Below are positions 1 through 7,620 of a stretch of DNA of 64,000 bases, in pieces. Source of the stretch: Myxococcus qinghaiensis (GTDB lineage: Bacteria > Myxococcota > Myxococcia > Myxococcales > Myxococcaceae). The stretch covers positions 248,001 to 312,000 of the forward strand of contig NZ_JAKCFA010000008.1 of NCBI RefSeq assembly GCF_024198215.1. Direction: 5' to 3'. Within the stretch, counting starts at the first letter, position 1, and every line of letters begins with the position of its first letter. The position numbers and the translations under genes were made by a program. Under the pieces are notes generated by a model. It was given only the letters and a program-made list of their open reading frames with translations, was not told the DNA's origin and searched no databases.

Positions 1-929
1 GCGACGGGCCCACCGTGGGCAACCCGACGCTGGCCAGCCCCCACCTGGGCGGCATCCACTTCACCGGCTCCACGCCGACGTTCAACTCCATGTGGAAGAC
101 GGTGGGAGAGAACATCGGCCGGTACAAGCAGTACCCCAGGCTGGTGGGTGAGACGGGCGGCAAGGACTTCATCGTCGCGCACGCGTCGGCGGCGGACGAC
201 GTGGAGGCGCTCGCGGTGGCCATCGTCCGCGGCGGCTTCGAGTACCAGGGCCAGAAGTGCTCGGCGGCCAGCCGCGTCTACGTTCCCGAGTCCATGTGGC
301 CCAAGCTGAAGTCCCGCCTCCAGGCGCTCATCGGCGACATCCGCATGGGTGACGTGGCGGACTTCCGCAACTTCATGGGCGCGGTCATCGACGAGAAGTC
401 CTTCAAGAAGGTCTCCTCGTACATCGACCTGGCGAAGCAGGACGGCGAGGCGAGCATCGTCGCGGGCGGGGAGACGGACCGGAAGGAGGGCTGGTTCGTG
501 AAGCCCACGCTGGTGCAGCTCACCAACCCGCGTCACCGCATCCTCCGCGAGGAGGTCTTCGCGCCGCTGGTGGGCGTGTACGTGTATCCCGACGCGAAGT
601 ACGTGGAGACGCTGCGCGAGGTGGACCAGAGCGCGACGTACGCGCTGACGGGCGCCATCTTCGGCCGGGACAGGAAGGCCATCGACACGGCGATGAGCGA
701 GCTGCGTCACGCGGCGGGCAACATCTACATCAACGACAAGCCCACGGGCGCGGTGGTGGGACAGCAGCCCTTCGGCGGCTCGCGGGCGTCGGGCACCAAC
801 GACAAGGCGGGCTCGATGCTCAACCTCATCCGGTGGACCAGCCCTCGCACGGTGAAGGAGACCTTCGTCTCGCCCGCGAAGGTGCCCTATCCGTTCATGG
901 ACAGCGACCCCCACGATGGAGGTATCTAG
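1..929 (+). CDS. pruA: Delta-1-pyrroline-5-carboxylate dehydrogenase, 3' part (5' end outside window)
   Basis: Aldehyde dehydrogenase family enzyme that oxidises glutamate semialdehyde/P5C to glutamate with NAD in proline catabolism. The frame is open from base 3, so the start lies upstream of the window; about 308 C-terminal codons are present. The Rossmann-side GGIHFTGST segment, the ETGGKD loop with the general-base Glu, and the nucleophile loop GQKCSA with its catalytic Cys are visible. The C-terminal FGGSRASGTNDKAGS and WTSPRTVKETF segments are characteristic of P5C dehydrogenases rather than other ALDHs. The stop is followed after 6 bases by the epimerase gene, so the two are probably cotranscribed. 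Family assignment is firm; whether the missing N-terminus carries a PRODH domain cannot be seen. Confidence 0.93.
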   Translation, partial: DGPTVGNPTLASPHLGGIHFTGSTPTFNSMWKTVGENIGRYKQYPRLVGETGGKDFIVAHASAADDVEALAVAIVRGGFEYQGQKCSAASRVYVPESMWPKLKSRLQALIGDIRMGDVADFRNFMGAVIDEKSFKKVSSYIDLAKQDGEASIVAGGETDRKEGWFVKPTLVQLTNPRHRILREEVFAPLVGVYVYPDAKYVETLREVDQSATYALTGAIFGRDRKAIDTAMSELRHAAGNIYINDKPTGAVVGQQPFGGSRASGTNDKAGSMLNLIRWTSPRTVKETFVSPAKVPYPFMDSDPHDGGI

Positions 930-935
930 GCTCGT

Positions 936-1784
936 ATGAGCCGAGCGTTCCACGGTATCGCCGGGTTGGAGACGTACGCGTTGGTGGACGGTGGGTGCCG
1001 CGTGGAGGTGATTCCTTCACGTGGGGCCCTCGTCTCGAGGATGACGGTGGACGGCGACGAGGTGCTCTACCTCGACGAAGCCACCGTGGCGGACCCGGCG
1101 AAGAACGTGCGCGGAGGCATCCCCGTGCTGTTCCCCATCGCCGGGCCCCTCCCGGGTGACACCTACCCGGCGGACCGCAAGTCCTTCACGATGTCGCAGC
1201 ACGGCTTCGCGCGGCGGCAGCCGTGGACCGTGCGCCAGGTGGAGGACTCGCTGCTGGTGGTGGGGCTGTCCTCCACGGAGGAGACGCTGCGCCAGTTCCC
1301 GTGGGAGTTCGACGCGCAGCTCACGTTTTCGCTGGTGGGTACGCGGCTCACGTTGGACTTCGACGTGGAGAACCGCGACACGCGTCCCCTGCCCCTGCAC
1401 CTGGGCTTCCATCCGTACTTCCGGGTGCCGGACGCGGCGAAGGCCGTGGCCACGGTGGAGACGGACGCGACGCACGCGTGGGACAACCGGGCGAAGCGTG
1501 AAGTGCCGTTCACGGGATTGGACCTCACGGCGGACGAGGTGGACCTGCACCTGCGGGACCACTCGAAGCAGGAGACGCGGCTGTCGCGCGGGCCAGGACT
1601 GCGCCCCATCCACCTGTCGTGGAGCCCCGAGTTCAAGGTGATGGTGGTGTGGACGCTGAAGGGGAAGGACTTCGTCTGCGTGGAGCCATGGACCGCCGCA
1701 GCGGGCGCATTGGCCACGGGCGAGGGACTGCTGCACGTTCAGCCCGAGGAACGGCTGTCGCTCACGTTCGACATCGAGGCGTGA
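936..1784 (+). CDS. Aldose 1-epimerase (mutarotase) family protein
   Basis: 282 aa, the usual length for galactose-mutarotase-like or D-hexose-6-phosphate mutarotase-like proteins. Typical family pieces are GGIPVLFPIAGPL near residue 55, SQHGFARRQPW near 90, HLGFHPYFRVP near 155 (conserved active-site His) and a C-terminal VCVEPWTAAAGAL with the catalytic Glu. These enzymes interconvert anomers of free or phosphorylated sugars in the cytoplasm; the substrate cannot be told from sequence. It starts 6 bases after the P5C dehydrogenase stop, which suggests a shared transcript, and converges with a minus-strand hydrolase gene. Confidence 0.85.
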   Translation: MSRAFHGIAGLETYALVDGGCRVEVIPSRGALVSRMTVDGDEVLYLDEATVADPAKNVRGGIPVLFPIAGPLPGDTYPADRKSFTMSQHGFARRQPWTVRQVEDSLLVVGLSSTEETLRQFPWEFDAQLTFSLVGTRLTLDFDVENRDTRPLPLHLGFHPYFRVPDAAKAVATVETDATHAWDNRAKREVPFTGLDLTADEVDLHLRDHSKQETRLSRGPGLRPIHLSWSPEFKVMVVWTLKGKDFVCVEPWTAAAGALATGEGLLHVQPEERLSLTFDIEA

Positions 1785-1805
1785 CGCGGGCCCGATTTCG
1801 AGTGC

Positions 1806-2651
1806 TCACGGACGTGGGGTCAGCCGGGAGGCGAACTCGCGCATCGCGGAGGCCACGGCCTCCGGGCGCTCCACCCAGGGGAAATGCGCCGCGCCCTCCA
1901 CCGTCCTGTGGAGGATGTGCGGCCCCTGGAAGGCGGGCTGCGACCACGGCGTCTGCTGGACGATGCGGTCCTCGGCGCCGCTGATGATGAGTGTGGGCAG
2001 TGAGCGCGGCCACCACGTGTGGGCGTACGTCTCATCGAAGGCGCGGTCGGACCAGTCGACCGCCGCGCGGTTGTAGGGCATCCGCCGCAGCAGCTCGCGC
2101 CCGGCATCGACGCTCTCCGGCGTGAAGTTCCACTCCGCCGATGCCACCGCAATATCGCGGAGCCGCTCGTTCGTGCGCTCGGCGTCATAGCGCTGGCTTG
2201 CTGCGTCGACTTCGGGAAGGGGATGCCGCTGGGTCATCGCGAAGAACGGCGCACGCCAGCCCGCGTCTGGTGCCGTGCTCACGAGCACGAGGCCCACGAG
2301 GAGCGACTCCAACTCCGGCACGGACAGCAGGTACATGCCTCCCGTGGAGTGCCCCAGGTAGACGCAGTTCGGGAGCGCACGGGCGGCCTCGACGAGAACG
2401 CGGGGCCACACGTCGAACGGAACCTCAGGGGAGCCCGGAGGTGAGACGTTCGACCCATCTCCTGGCAGGTCCACCAGCCAGCATGTGCCGGGAACATCCA
2501 AGACGTCCGCCAGCCCGAGCAGACTCTCCGAACCAATCCCAGGCCCGCCAGGAAGCAGCAGCCAGTTGAAGGCGCCTGGGCGTGAGCTCCGCTGGCGAAG
2601 ACGCACCCCCGACGGGGTGAAGAACTCTGTCGTGAAGGCCGCGTCGTGCAT
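1806..2651 (-). CDS. Alpha/beta hydrolase
   Basis: 281 aa alpha/beta-hydrolase fold protein. An oxyanion-hole-like LLPGGPGIGSES segment lies near residue 32, the nucleophile elbow GHSTGG near residue 100, an acid-bearing ISGAEDRIV segment near residue 230, and a late His in GAAHFPWVERPE. The catalytic Ser-Asp-His set is therefore complete. Substrate unknown; such proteins range from esterases to proline iminopeptidases. It is convergent with the epimerase (21-base gap) and lies downstream of the LysR gene on the same strand with a 46-base gap, so it may be read with the regulator. Confidence 0.82.
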   Translation of the reverse strand: MHDAAFTTEFFTPSGVRLRQRSSRPGAFNWLLLPGGPGIGSESLLGLADVLDVPGTCWLVDLPGDGSNVSPPGSPEVPFDVWPRVLVEAARALPNCVYLGHSTGGMYLLSVPELESLLVGLVLVSTAPDAGWRAPFFAMTQRHPLPEVDAASQRYDAERTNERLRDIAVASAEWNFTPESVDAGRELLRRMPYNRAAVDWSDRAFDETYAHTWWPRSLPTLIISGAEDRIVQQTPWSQPAFQGPHILHRTVEGAAHFPWVERPEAVASAMREFASRLTPRP

Positions 2652-2697
2652 GGACTGAACCTAGACCAACGCTCAGGGGTTCAGGCACCCGGAAGCA

Positions 2698-3630
2698 CTA
2701 TCTTCTCGAGGCCCCCATCAATCCCTTCGCCAGGACTTGAAGCTCCGAGCGCAACCACTGACTGCGCGGCTCGCTGTCCTCGGAGCGATGCCAGTACAGG
2801 TGCAGCTCCAGTCGAGGCAGCGCGAGCGGCATCGGCAACAAGTGGTTGTCGAGCTCCGCGTTGATCTCTTCCGCGCGCCGTCGGGGCATCGTCAGCAGCA
2901 GGTCCGAGCCGGACACGATGCGGCAGGCCGTCTCGTAGTGCCGACAACGCACCGTCACCTCGCGCTGATATCCCAGACGACTGAGCACCAGGTCCTCCAC
3001 CGCCAGCCCCGTGCGCCGTGAGGACACCGTGACATGGCGCGCGCCCATGTACGCCGCCACGTCCAGCCGCCTGCGCTTGCGACTCACCACGCAGAACGCG
3101 TCGTGCGTGAAGGCTGTGTGCCGCAGCTCCGCGCTCGTGGGTTGCTCCACGTCGATGGCCAGATCCAGCCGCCCGGAAGCGAGGTCCCGCTCCAGCCGTG
3201 TCCGCTCCAGCCGCACGCTGCTGATGCGCGCCTCCGGACTGCGCTCGCGGAGCCGAGCCACGAGCCGGGGGACAATGGACGGCTCCAGCATGTCGCTCAT
3301 CGCCAGCGTGAAGGTGCCCACGTCCCGCACGGGCTCGAAGCCGCGAGTGTGGTGCACGGCCTGCTGCAACAGGGCGAGCGCCTCGCGAATCTCTGGCGCC
3401 AGTCGCTCGGCCAGCGGCGTGGGTGCCACCCCGCGCCCCTCCCGAACGAACAGCGGGGCCCCCAGTTGCTCGCGCAGGCGCGTCAGCGCGTGGCTCACCG
3501 CTGACTGGCTGAGGAAGAGGACCTCGGCCGCGCGCGTCAGGTTGCGCTCCCGGTAGACGACGTCGAACACCCTGAAGAGGTTGAGGTCGGGGGCCCCCGG
3601 TCGCCGGCCAGAATCATGAACTGGACTCAT
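2698..3630 (-). CDS. LysR family transcriptional regulator
   Basis: 310 aa. The N-terminal winged HTH occupies about residues 15-75 (DLNLFRVFDVVYRERNLTRA, then SQSAVSHALTRLREQLG, LFVREGRG), followed by a LysR substrate-binding domain with the hinge near FTLAMSDMLEP. The frame stays open far upstream, but ATG at 3630 gives the canonical LysR length and places the HTH correctly. It is divergent from the acyl-CoA dehydrogenase operon with an 81-base intergenic region, the classic arrangement for a LysR protein that controls its neighbour and itself. Repeats overlapping its own start codon are listed separately. Confidence 0.9.
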   Translation of the reverse strand: MSPVHDSGRRPGAPDLNLFRVFDVVYRERNLTRAAEVLFLSQSAVSHALTRLREQLGAPLFVREGRGVAPTPLAERLAPEIREALALLQQAVHHTRGFEPVRDVGTFTLAMSDMLEPSIVPRLVARLRERSPEARISSVRLERTRLERDLASGRLDLAIDVEQPTSAELRHTAFTHDAFCVVSRKRRRLDVAAYMGARHVTVSSRRTGLAVEDLVLSRLGYQREVTVRCRHYETACRIVSGSDLLLTMPRRRAEEINAELDNHLLPMPLALPRLELHLYWHRSEDSEPRSQWLRSELQVLAKGLMGASRR

Positions 3631-3642
3631 GACGACACATGA
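3614..3642. promoter_or_regulatory. TCATGA repeats over the LysR start, candidate operator
   Basis: Two perfect TCATGA palindromes (3614-3619 and 3627-3632) are separated by 7 bases, giving a 19-bp symmetric unit, and a partial third copy (CATGA, 3638-3642) follows. The second copy contains the LysR initiation codon. Position in a LysR divergent region suggests autoregulation; this is inference, and TCATGA is short enough to recur by chance. Confidence 0.3.
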
Positions 3643-3711
3643 CCAACATTCAGTGGATTCAACAAGAGTCGGGTGCCAAGGATGGACGCCTCTCGTGGAG
3701 GAGGCATCACC

Positions 3712-4947
3712 GTGGACTTCGAGCCCAGCGCCAGAGCCAAGGACTACCTGGAGCGCGTGAAGCGGTTCATGCGCGAGCACATCGAGCCCTCCGAGGAGCG
3801 CTACTACCAGGAGGTCATGGAAGCCTCCCGGGGCGGCGACTGGAAGACGTGGCCGGTGTCCTCCGTCATGGAGGACCTCAAGGCTCGCGCCAAGGAGCAG
3901 GGGCTGTGGAACCTCTTCCTCCCCGACGAGAAGCTCGCCCCGGGCCTCACCACGCTCGAATACGCCCCCATCGCCGAGGAGACCGGGCGCAGCCTGATGG
4001 CCCCCGAGGTCTTCAACTGCAACGCCCCCGACACCGGCAACATGGAGGTGCTGTGGAAGTACGGCACCCCCGCCCAGCAGGAGCGCTGGCTCAAGCCGCT
4101 GCTCGCGGGTGACATCCGCTCGGTGTTCTGCATGACGGAGCCGGGCGTGGCCTCGTCGGACGCCACCAACATGGAGGCCACCGCCGTCGTCGAGGGCGAC
4201 GAGGTCATCCTCAACGGCACCAAGTGGTGGTCCACTGGCCTGGGGCACCCCAACGCCAAGGTCACCATCTTCATGGCGCGCACGCCCGACGCGGGGGGCG
4301 ACCGTCATCACCAGCACTCCATGGTGCTCGCGCCCCTGGACGCGCCGGGCATCACCATCAAGCGCATGCTGCCCGTCTTCGGCGAGTACGACGCGCCCCA
4401 CGGCCACGGCGAGGTGCGCTTCGACAACGTGCGCGTGCCCATCTCCAACATCATCGGCGGCCCGGGCATGGGCTTCGAGATTGCCCAGGGCCGACTGGGC
4501 CCCGGCCGCATCCACCACTGCATGCGCTGCGTGGGCGCGGCGGAGCGAGCGCTCGAGTTGATGATTGACCGGGGCATGAACCGCACGGCCTTCGGCAAGC
4601 CCATCATGAACCTGGGCGGCAACCGCGAGCGCGTGGCCGAGGCCCGCATCGCCATCGACCAGGCCCGCCTGCTCACGCTCTACGCCGCGTGGAAGATGGA
4701 TCAGGTGGGCCCCATCGGCGCGATGACGGAGATTTCCGCCATCAAGGTCGTCGCCCCGAGCATGCTCCAGCGCATCGTCGACGACGCCATCCAGCTCCAC
4801 GGCGGCGCGGGTGTCTCCAACGACACGGCGCTCGCGGGCTTCTTCGGACAGGCGCGCACGCTGCGGCTCGCGGACGGCCCGGACGAGGTGCACAAGGGCG
4901 TCATCGCCCGCATCGAGCTGGCCAAGCGCGGCTTCTCCAGGAAGTGA
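3712..4947 (+). CDS. Acyl-CoA dehydrogenase (ACAD10/11-like)
   Basis: 411 aa FAD-dependent acyl-CoA dehydrogenase. FAD/substrate segments CMTEPGVASSDATN and GTKWWSTG are present, as is a C-terminal QLHGGAGVSNDTALAGFF segment with RLADGPDEVH, typical of the long-chain/ACAD11-type branch. The GTG at 3712 is chosen because GGAGGAGG lies 7 bases upstream; ATG at 3682 (421 aa) lacks a ribosome site. It heads a four-gene plus-strand operon and is followed after 6 bases by a phosphotransferase-family kinase, the two activities fused in mitochondrial ACAD10/11. In those systems and in the Lva levulinate pathway a 4-hydroxyacyl-CoA is phosphorylated and then processed by an ACAD-type partner. Confidence 0.88.
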   Translation: MDFEPSARAKDYLERVKRFMREHIEPSEERYYQEVMEASRGGDWKTWPVSSVMEDLKARAKEQGLWNLFLPDEKLAPGLTTLEYAPIAEETGRSLMAPEVFNCNAPDTGNMEVLWKYGTPAQQERWLKPLLAGDIRSVFCMTEPGVASSDATNMEATAVVEGDEVILNGTKWWSTGLGHPNAKVTIFMARTPDAGGDRHHQHSMVLAPLDAPGITIKRMLPVFGEYDAPHGHGEVRFDNVRVPISNIIGGPGMGFEIAQGRLGPGRIHHCMRCVGAAERALELMIDRGMNRTAFGKPIMNLGGNRERVAEARIAIDQARLLTLYAAWKMDQVGPIGAMTEISAIKVVAPSMLQRIVDDAIQLHGGAGVSNDTALAGFFGQARTLRLADGPDEVHKGVIARIELAKRGFSRK

Positions 4948-4953
4948 CCCACC

Positions 4954-6039
4954 ATGGCCACGAACGCCACGCCTTCCACTTCGCTCGACACGCCCGGCTC
5001 CATCCGAGCCGGTGAGGAGCTGAACGTCGCCGCCGTCGATGACTGGCTCAAACAACAGATATCAACGCTCGAGGGCTCGCCCACGGTGACGCAGTTCTCG
5101 GGCGGCGCGTCCAACTGGACCTACCGCCTCAAGTATCCGAACCGCGACCTCATCCTTCGCCGGCCGCCTTCCGGAACGAAGGCGAAGTCCGCGCACGACA
5201 TGTCGCGCGAGTACCGCGTGCAGAAGGCCCTCAAGCCCGCCTACCCGTGGGTGCCGGAGATGGTGGGGCTGTGCCAGGACCCCGCCGTCATCGGCGCGGA
5301 CTTCTACGTCATGGAGCGCATCGAGGGCATCATCCCGCGCGCCAACATGCCCCGGGGCATGAACCTCGGCCCCGCGGAGACTCGCAAGCTCTGCCTCAAT
5401 GTCGTGGACCGGCTGCTGGAGCTGCATGCCGTGGATGCGCAGGCCGTGGGGCTGTCGTCGCTCGGCAAGGGTGCCGGCTACCCGAGGCGCCAGGTGGAGG
5501 GCTGGTCGGACCGCTACGAGAAGGCCCGGACGTGGAATGTGCCGAGCTTCAAGTACGTGCGCGCCTGGCTCAAGGACCACATCCCCGACGATGTCGCCAC
5601 CTGCGTCATCCACAATGACTGGCGCTTCGACAACGTGGTGTTGGACCCCGGAGACCCCACCCACGTCATCGGCGTGCTCGACTGGGAGATGGCCACGCTG
5701 GGCGACCCGCTGATGGACCTGGGCAGCGCACTGGCCTACTGGGTCCAAGCGGATGACGACTTCTTCATGCGCGCCACGCGGCGTCAGCCCACGCACGTGC
5801 CCGGCATGCTGCGCCGCCAGGAGGTCGTCGACTACTACCTCCAGCGCTCCGGCCTGAAGCCCGCCAACTGGACCTTCTACGAGGTCTTCGGAATCTTCCG
5901 GCTCGCCGGCATCATCCAGCAGATCTACTACCGCTATCACCACAAGCAGACGCGCAACCCGGCGTTCAAGAACTTCTGGTCGCTGGTGACGTACTTCGAC
6001 TGGCGCTGCAGGCGCCTCATCCGGAAGGGCGGTCGCTGA
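4954..6039 (+). CDS. Phosphotransferase (APH/choline kinase fold), ACAD10/LvaA-like
   Basis: 361 aa kinase of the aminoglycoside phosphotransferase fold. FSGGASNWTYRL is the nucleotide loop, FYVMERIEG the hinge, VIHNDWRFDNVVLDP the catalytic loop with HND and Asn, and GVLDWEMATLGDPLMDL the metal-binding segment. This combination is typical of the phosphotransferase family beside or fused to acyl-CoA dehydrogenases, not of antibiotic-resistance enzymes. Probable role: ATP-dependent phosphorylation of a hydroxyacyl-CoA for the adjacent dehydrogenase. Its TGA shares a base with the ATG of the next gene (overlap at 6039), so translation is coupled. Confidence 0.85.
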   Translation: MATNATPSTSLDTPGSIRAGEELNVAAVDDWLKQQISTLEGSPTVTQFSGGASNWTYRLKYPNRDLILRRPPSGTKAKSAHDMSREYRVQKALKPAYPWVPEMVGLCQDPAVIGADFYVMERIEGIIPRANMPRGMNLGPAETRKLCLNVVDRLLELHAVDAQAVGLSSLGKGAGYPRRQVEGWSDRYEKARTWNVPSFKYVRAWLKDHIPDDVATCVIHNDWRFDNVVLDPGDPTHVIGVLDWEMATLGDPLMDLGSALAYWVQADDDFFMRATRRQPTHVPGMLRRQEVVDYYLQRSGLKPANWTFYEVFGIFRLAGIIQQIYYRYHHKQTRNPAFKNFWSLVTYFDWRCRRLIRKGGR

Positions 6040-6731
6040 TGGGCGTGGTGTATCTCATCCGCCATGGGCAGGCGTCGTTCGGCGCGCAGAACTATGACCA
6101 GCTCTCCGAGACGGGCTTCATCCAGGCCCGGGTGCTCGGCGAGGCGCTCAAGACGCGCTTGCCCACCGTGGACGCGGTGATTGCAGGCACGCTCACGCGT
6201 CACCAGCAGACGGCGGAGACGTGCCTCACGGCGATGGGCACGAGCCTGCTGCCCGCGCGCACGCCGGGCTTCAACGAGTTCGACCATGACGAGCTCGTGG
6301 CCCGACACACGCCGCGCTACGCGAATCACGCGGCCCTGGCGGAGGAACTCCTGGGCGCGAAGGACCCGCGCCGTGCGTTCCAGGAGTTGTTCACCCAGGC
6401 GGTGGCGCGCTGGGTCGCCGGGAAACACGACGCGGAGTACACGGAGCCCTGGCCGGTGTTCCGGGAGCGCTGTGTGCGAGCGCTCGACGCGCTCATCCAG
6501 GGCCTGGGGCCATCGAAGACGGCGCTGGTGTTCACCTCGGGCGGCCCTGTCACGGCCATCTGCCAGCACCTGCTCCAGATTCCAGACGAGCACGCGTTCC
6601 GGTTGAACTGGACGCTCGCCAACTGTGGCGTCACCAAGGTCATCTACAGTGACCGGGGCCGCTACATGTCCACGCTCAACGAGCACACCCACTTCGAGGG
6701 CGCCCAGAGCGCTCTCATCACCTACCGCTGA
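6039..6731 (+). CDS. Histidine phosphatase family protein
   Basis: 230 aa phosphoglycerate-mutase-like phosphatase. The N-terminal LIRHGQASF carries the phosphorylated His, an Arg follows in GTLTRHQQTAE, the acid is in FNEFDHDELV, and the second His pocket is VFTSGGPVTAICQHLL; the canonical second-His segment is modified to TSGGPV. Translationally coupled to the upstream kinase and 11 bases before an SDR gene. Within this operon it could remove phosphate from a metabolic intermediate or from a dead-end product; substrate not determinable. Confidence 0.83.
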   Translation: MGVVYLIRHGQASFGAQNYDQLSETGFIQARVLGEALKTRLPTVDAVIAGTLTRHQQTAETCLTAMGTSLLPARTPGFNEFDHDELVARHTPRYANHAALAEELLGAKDPRRAFQELFTQAVARWVAGKHDAEYTEPWPVFRERCVRALDALIQGLGPSKTALVFTSGGPVTAICQHLLQIPDEHAFRLNWTLANCGVTKVIYSDRGRYMSTLNEHTHFEGAQSALITYR

Positions 6732-6742
6732 GGAACACGGCC

Positions 6743-7489
6743 ATGCGCAAGAACATCCTGATTACCGGAGCGAGCTCCGGACTGGGTGAGGGCATGGCCC
6801 GTGAGTTCGCGGCGCGGGGACGGAACCTCGCGCTGTGTGCCCGACGCACGGACCGACTGGAGGCGCTGCGCTCGGAGTTGCTGGCGAAGCATCCGGACCT
6901 GCACATCTCCGTGCGTGCGCTGGATGTGAATGAGCACGAGCAGGTGTTCGAGGTCTTCGAGGCGTTCGCCAAGGACCTCGGAAGCCTGGACCGCATCATC
7001 ATCAACGCGGGCATCGGCGTGGGGAAACGGATTGGCACCGGGAACTTCGCCACCAACGCGAAGACGGCGCAGACGAACTTCGTGGCCGCTGTCGCGCAGT
7101 GCGAGGCGGCCGTGGGAATCCTGCGCAAGCAGGGCCAGGGACACCTCGTCACCATCTCGTCCATGAGCGCGATGCGGGGGCTGCCTCGGCACCTCACGGT
7201 GTACGCGGCGACGAAGGCGGGCCTCGCGACGCTGACGGAGGGCATCCGCGCGGAGCTGCTGAACACGCCCATCAAGGTGTCGACCATCTATCCCGGCTAT
7301 ATCCACACGGAGCTGAACGCGGGGGCGAAGAACCTGCCGTTCGCCGTGGACTCGGCGACGGGTTCGCGTGCGCTGGTGAAGGCGATTGAACGCGAGCCGG
7401 TGAATGCCTATGTCCCCGGCTGGCCGTGGACCGTGGTGGGGTTCTTCCTGCGCAACCTGCCGCTCAAGCTCGTCGCGCGGATGTCCTGA
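6743..7489 (+). CDS. SDR family oxidoreductase
   Basis: 248 aa classical short-chain dehydrogenase. The nucleotide loop TGASSGLGEGMA is at residues 8-19, NAGIG near 89, a catalytic Ser in TISSMSAMRG, and YAATKAG with the catalytic Tyr/Lys near residue 155. A C-terminal hydrophobic stretch (WTVVGFFLRNLPLKLV) may touch the membrane. It is the last gene of the dehydrogenase/kinase/phosphatase operon and could oxidise or reduce a hydroxyl/keto group on the same acyl intermediate. A second, similar SDR occurs at 42797-43558. Confidence 0.87.
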   Translation: MRKNILITGASSGLGEGMAREFAARGRNLALCARRTDRLEALRSELLAKHPDLHISVRALDVNEHEQVFEVFEAFAKDLGSLDRIIINAGIGVGKRIGTGNFATNAKTAQTNFVAAVAQCEAAVGILRKQGQGHLVTISSMSAMRGLPRHLTVYAATKAGLATLTEGIRAELLNTPIKVSTIYPGYIHTELNAGAKNLPFAVDSATGSRALVKAIEREPVNAYVPGWPWTVVGFFLRNLPLKLVARMS

Positions 7490-7620
7490 GCGGACCGCAG
7501 GAACGGCCTCAGGGAGGTGAATCCACCCCTCGGCATTCCCGTAGAAGCCAAACAACCACACGTCTCTCGGCACAACTGTGAGTGGCCCCCTGGAACCTGG
7601 TCGCCTTATCGTGGCCAGAC

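Noticed and set aside
3631..5055. Long N-terminal extension of the LysR frame
   Set aside because: Sequence before ATG 3630 is a shadow of the acyl-CoA dehydrogenase and would give an impossible LysR length.
4954..6039. Aminoglycoside resistance kinase
   Set aside because: The fold is shared, but the operon context and DWEMATLGDPLMDL segment match the ACAD-linked kinase family instead.
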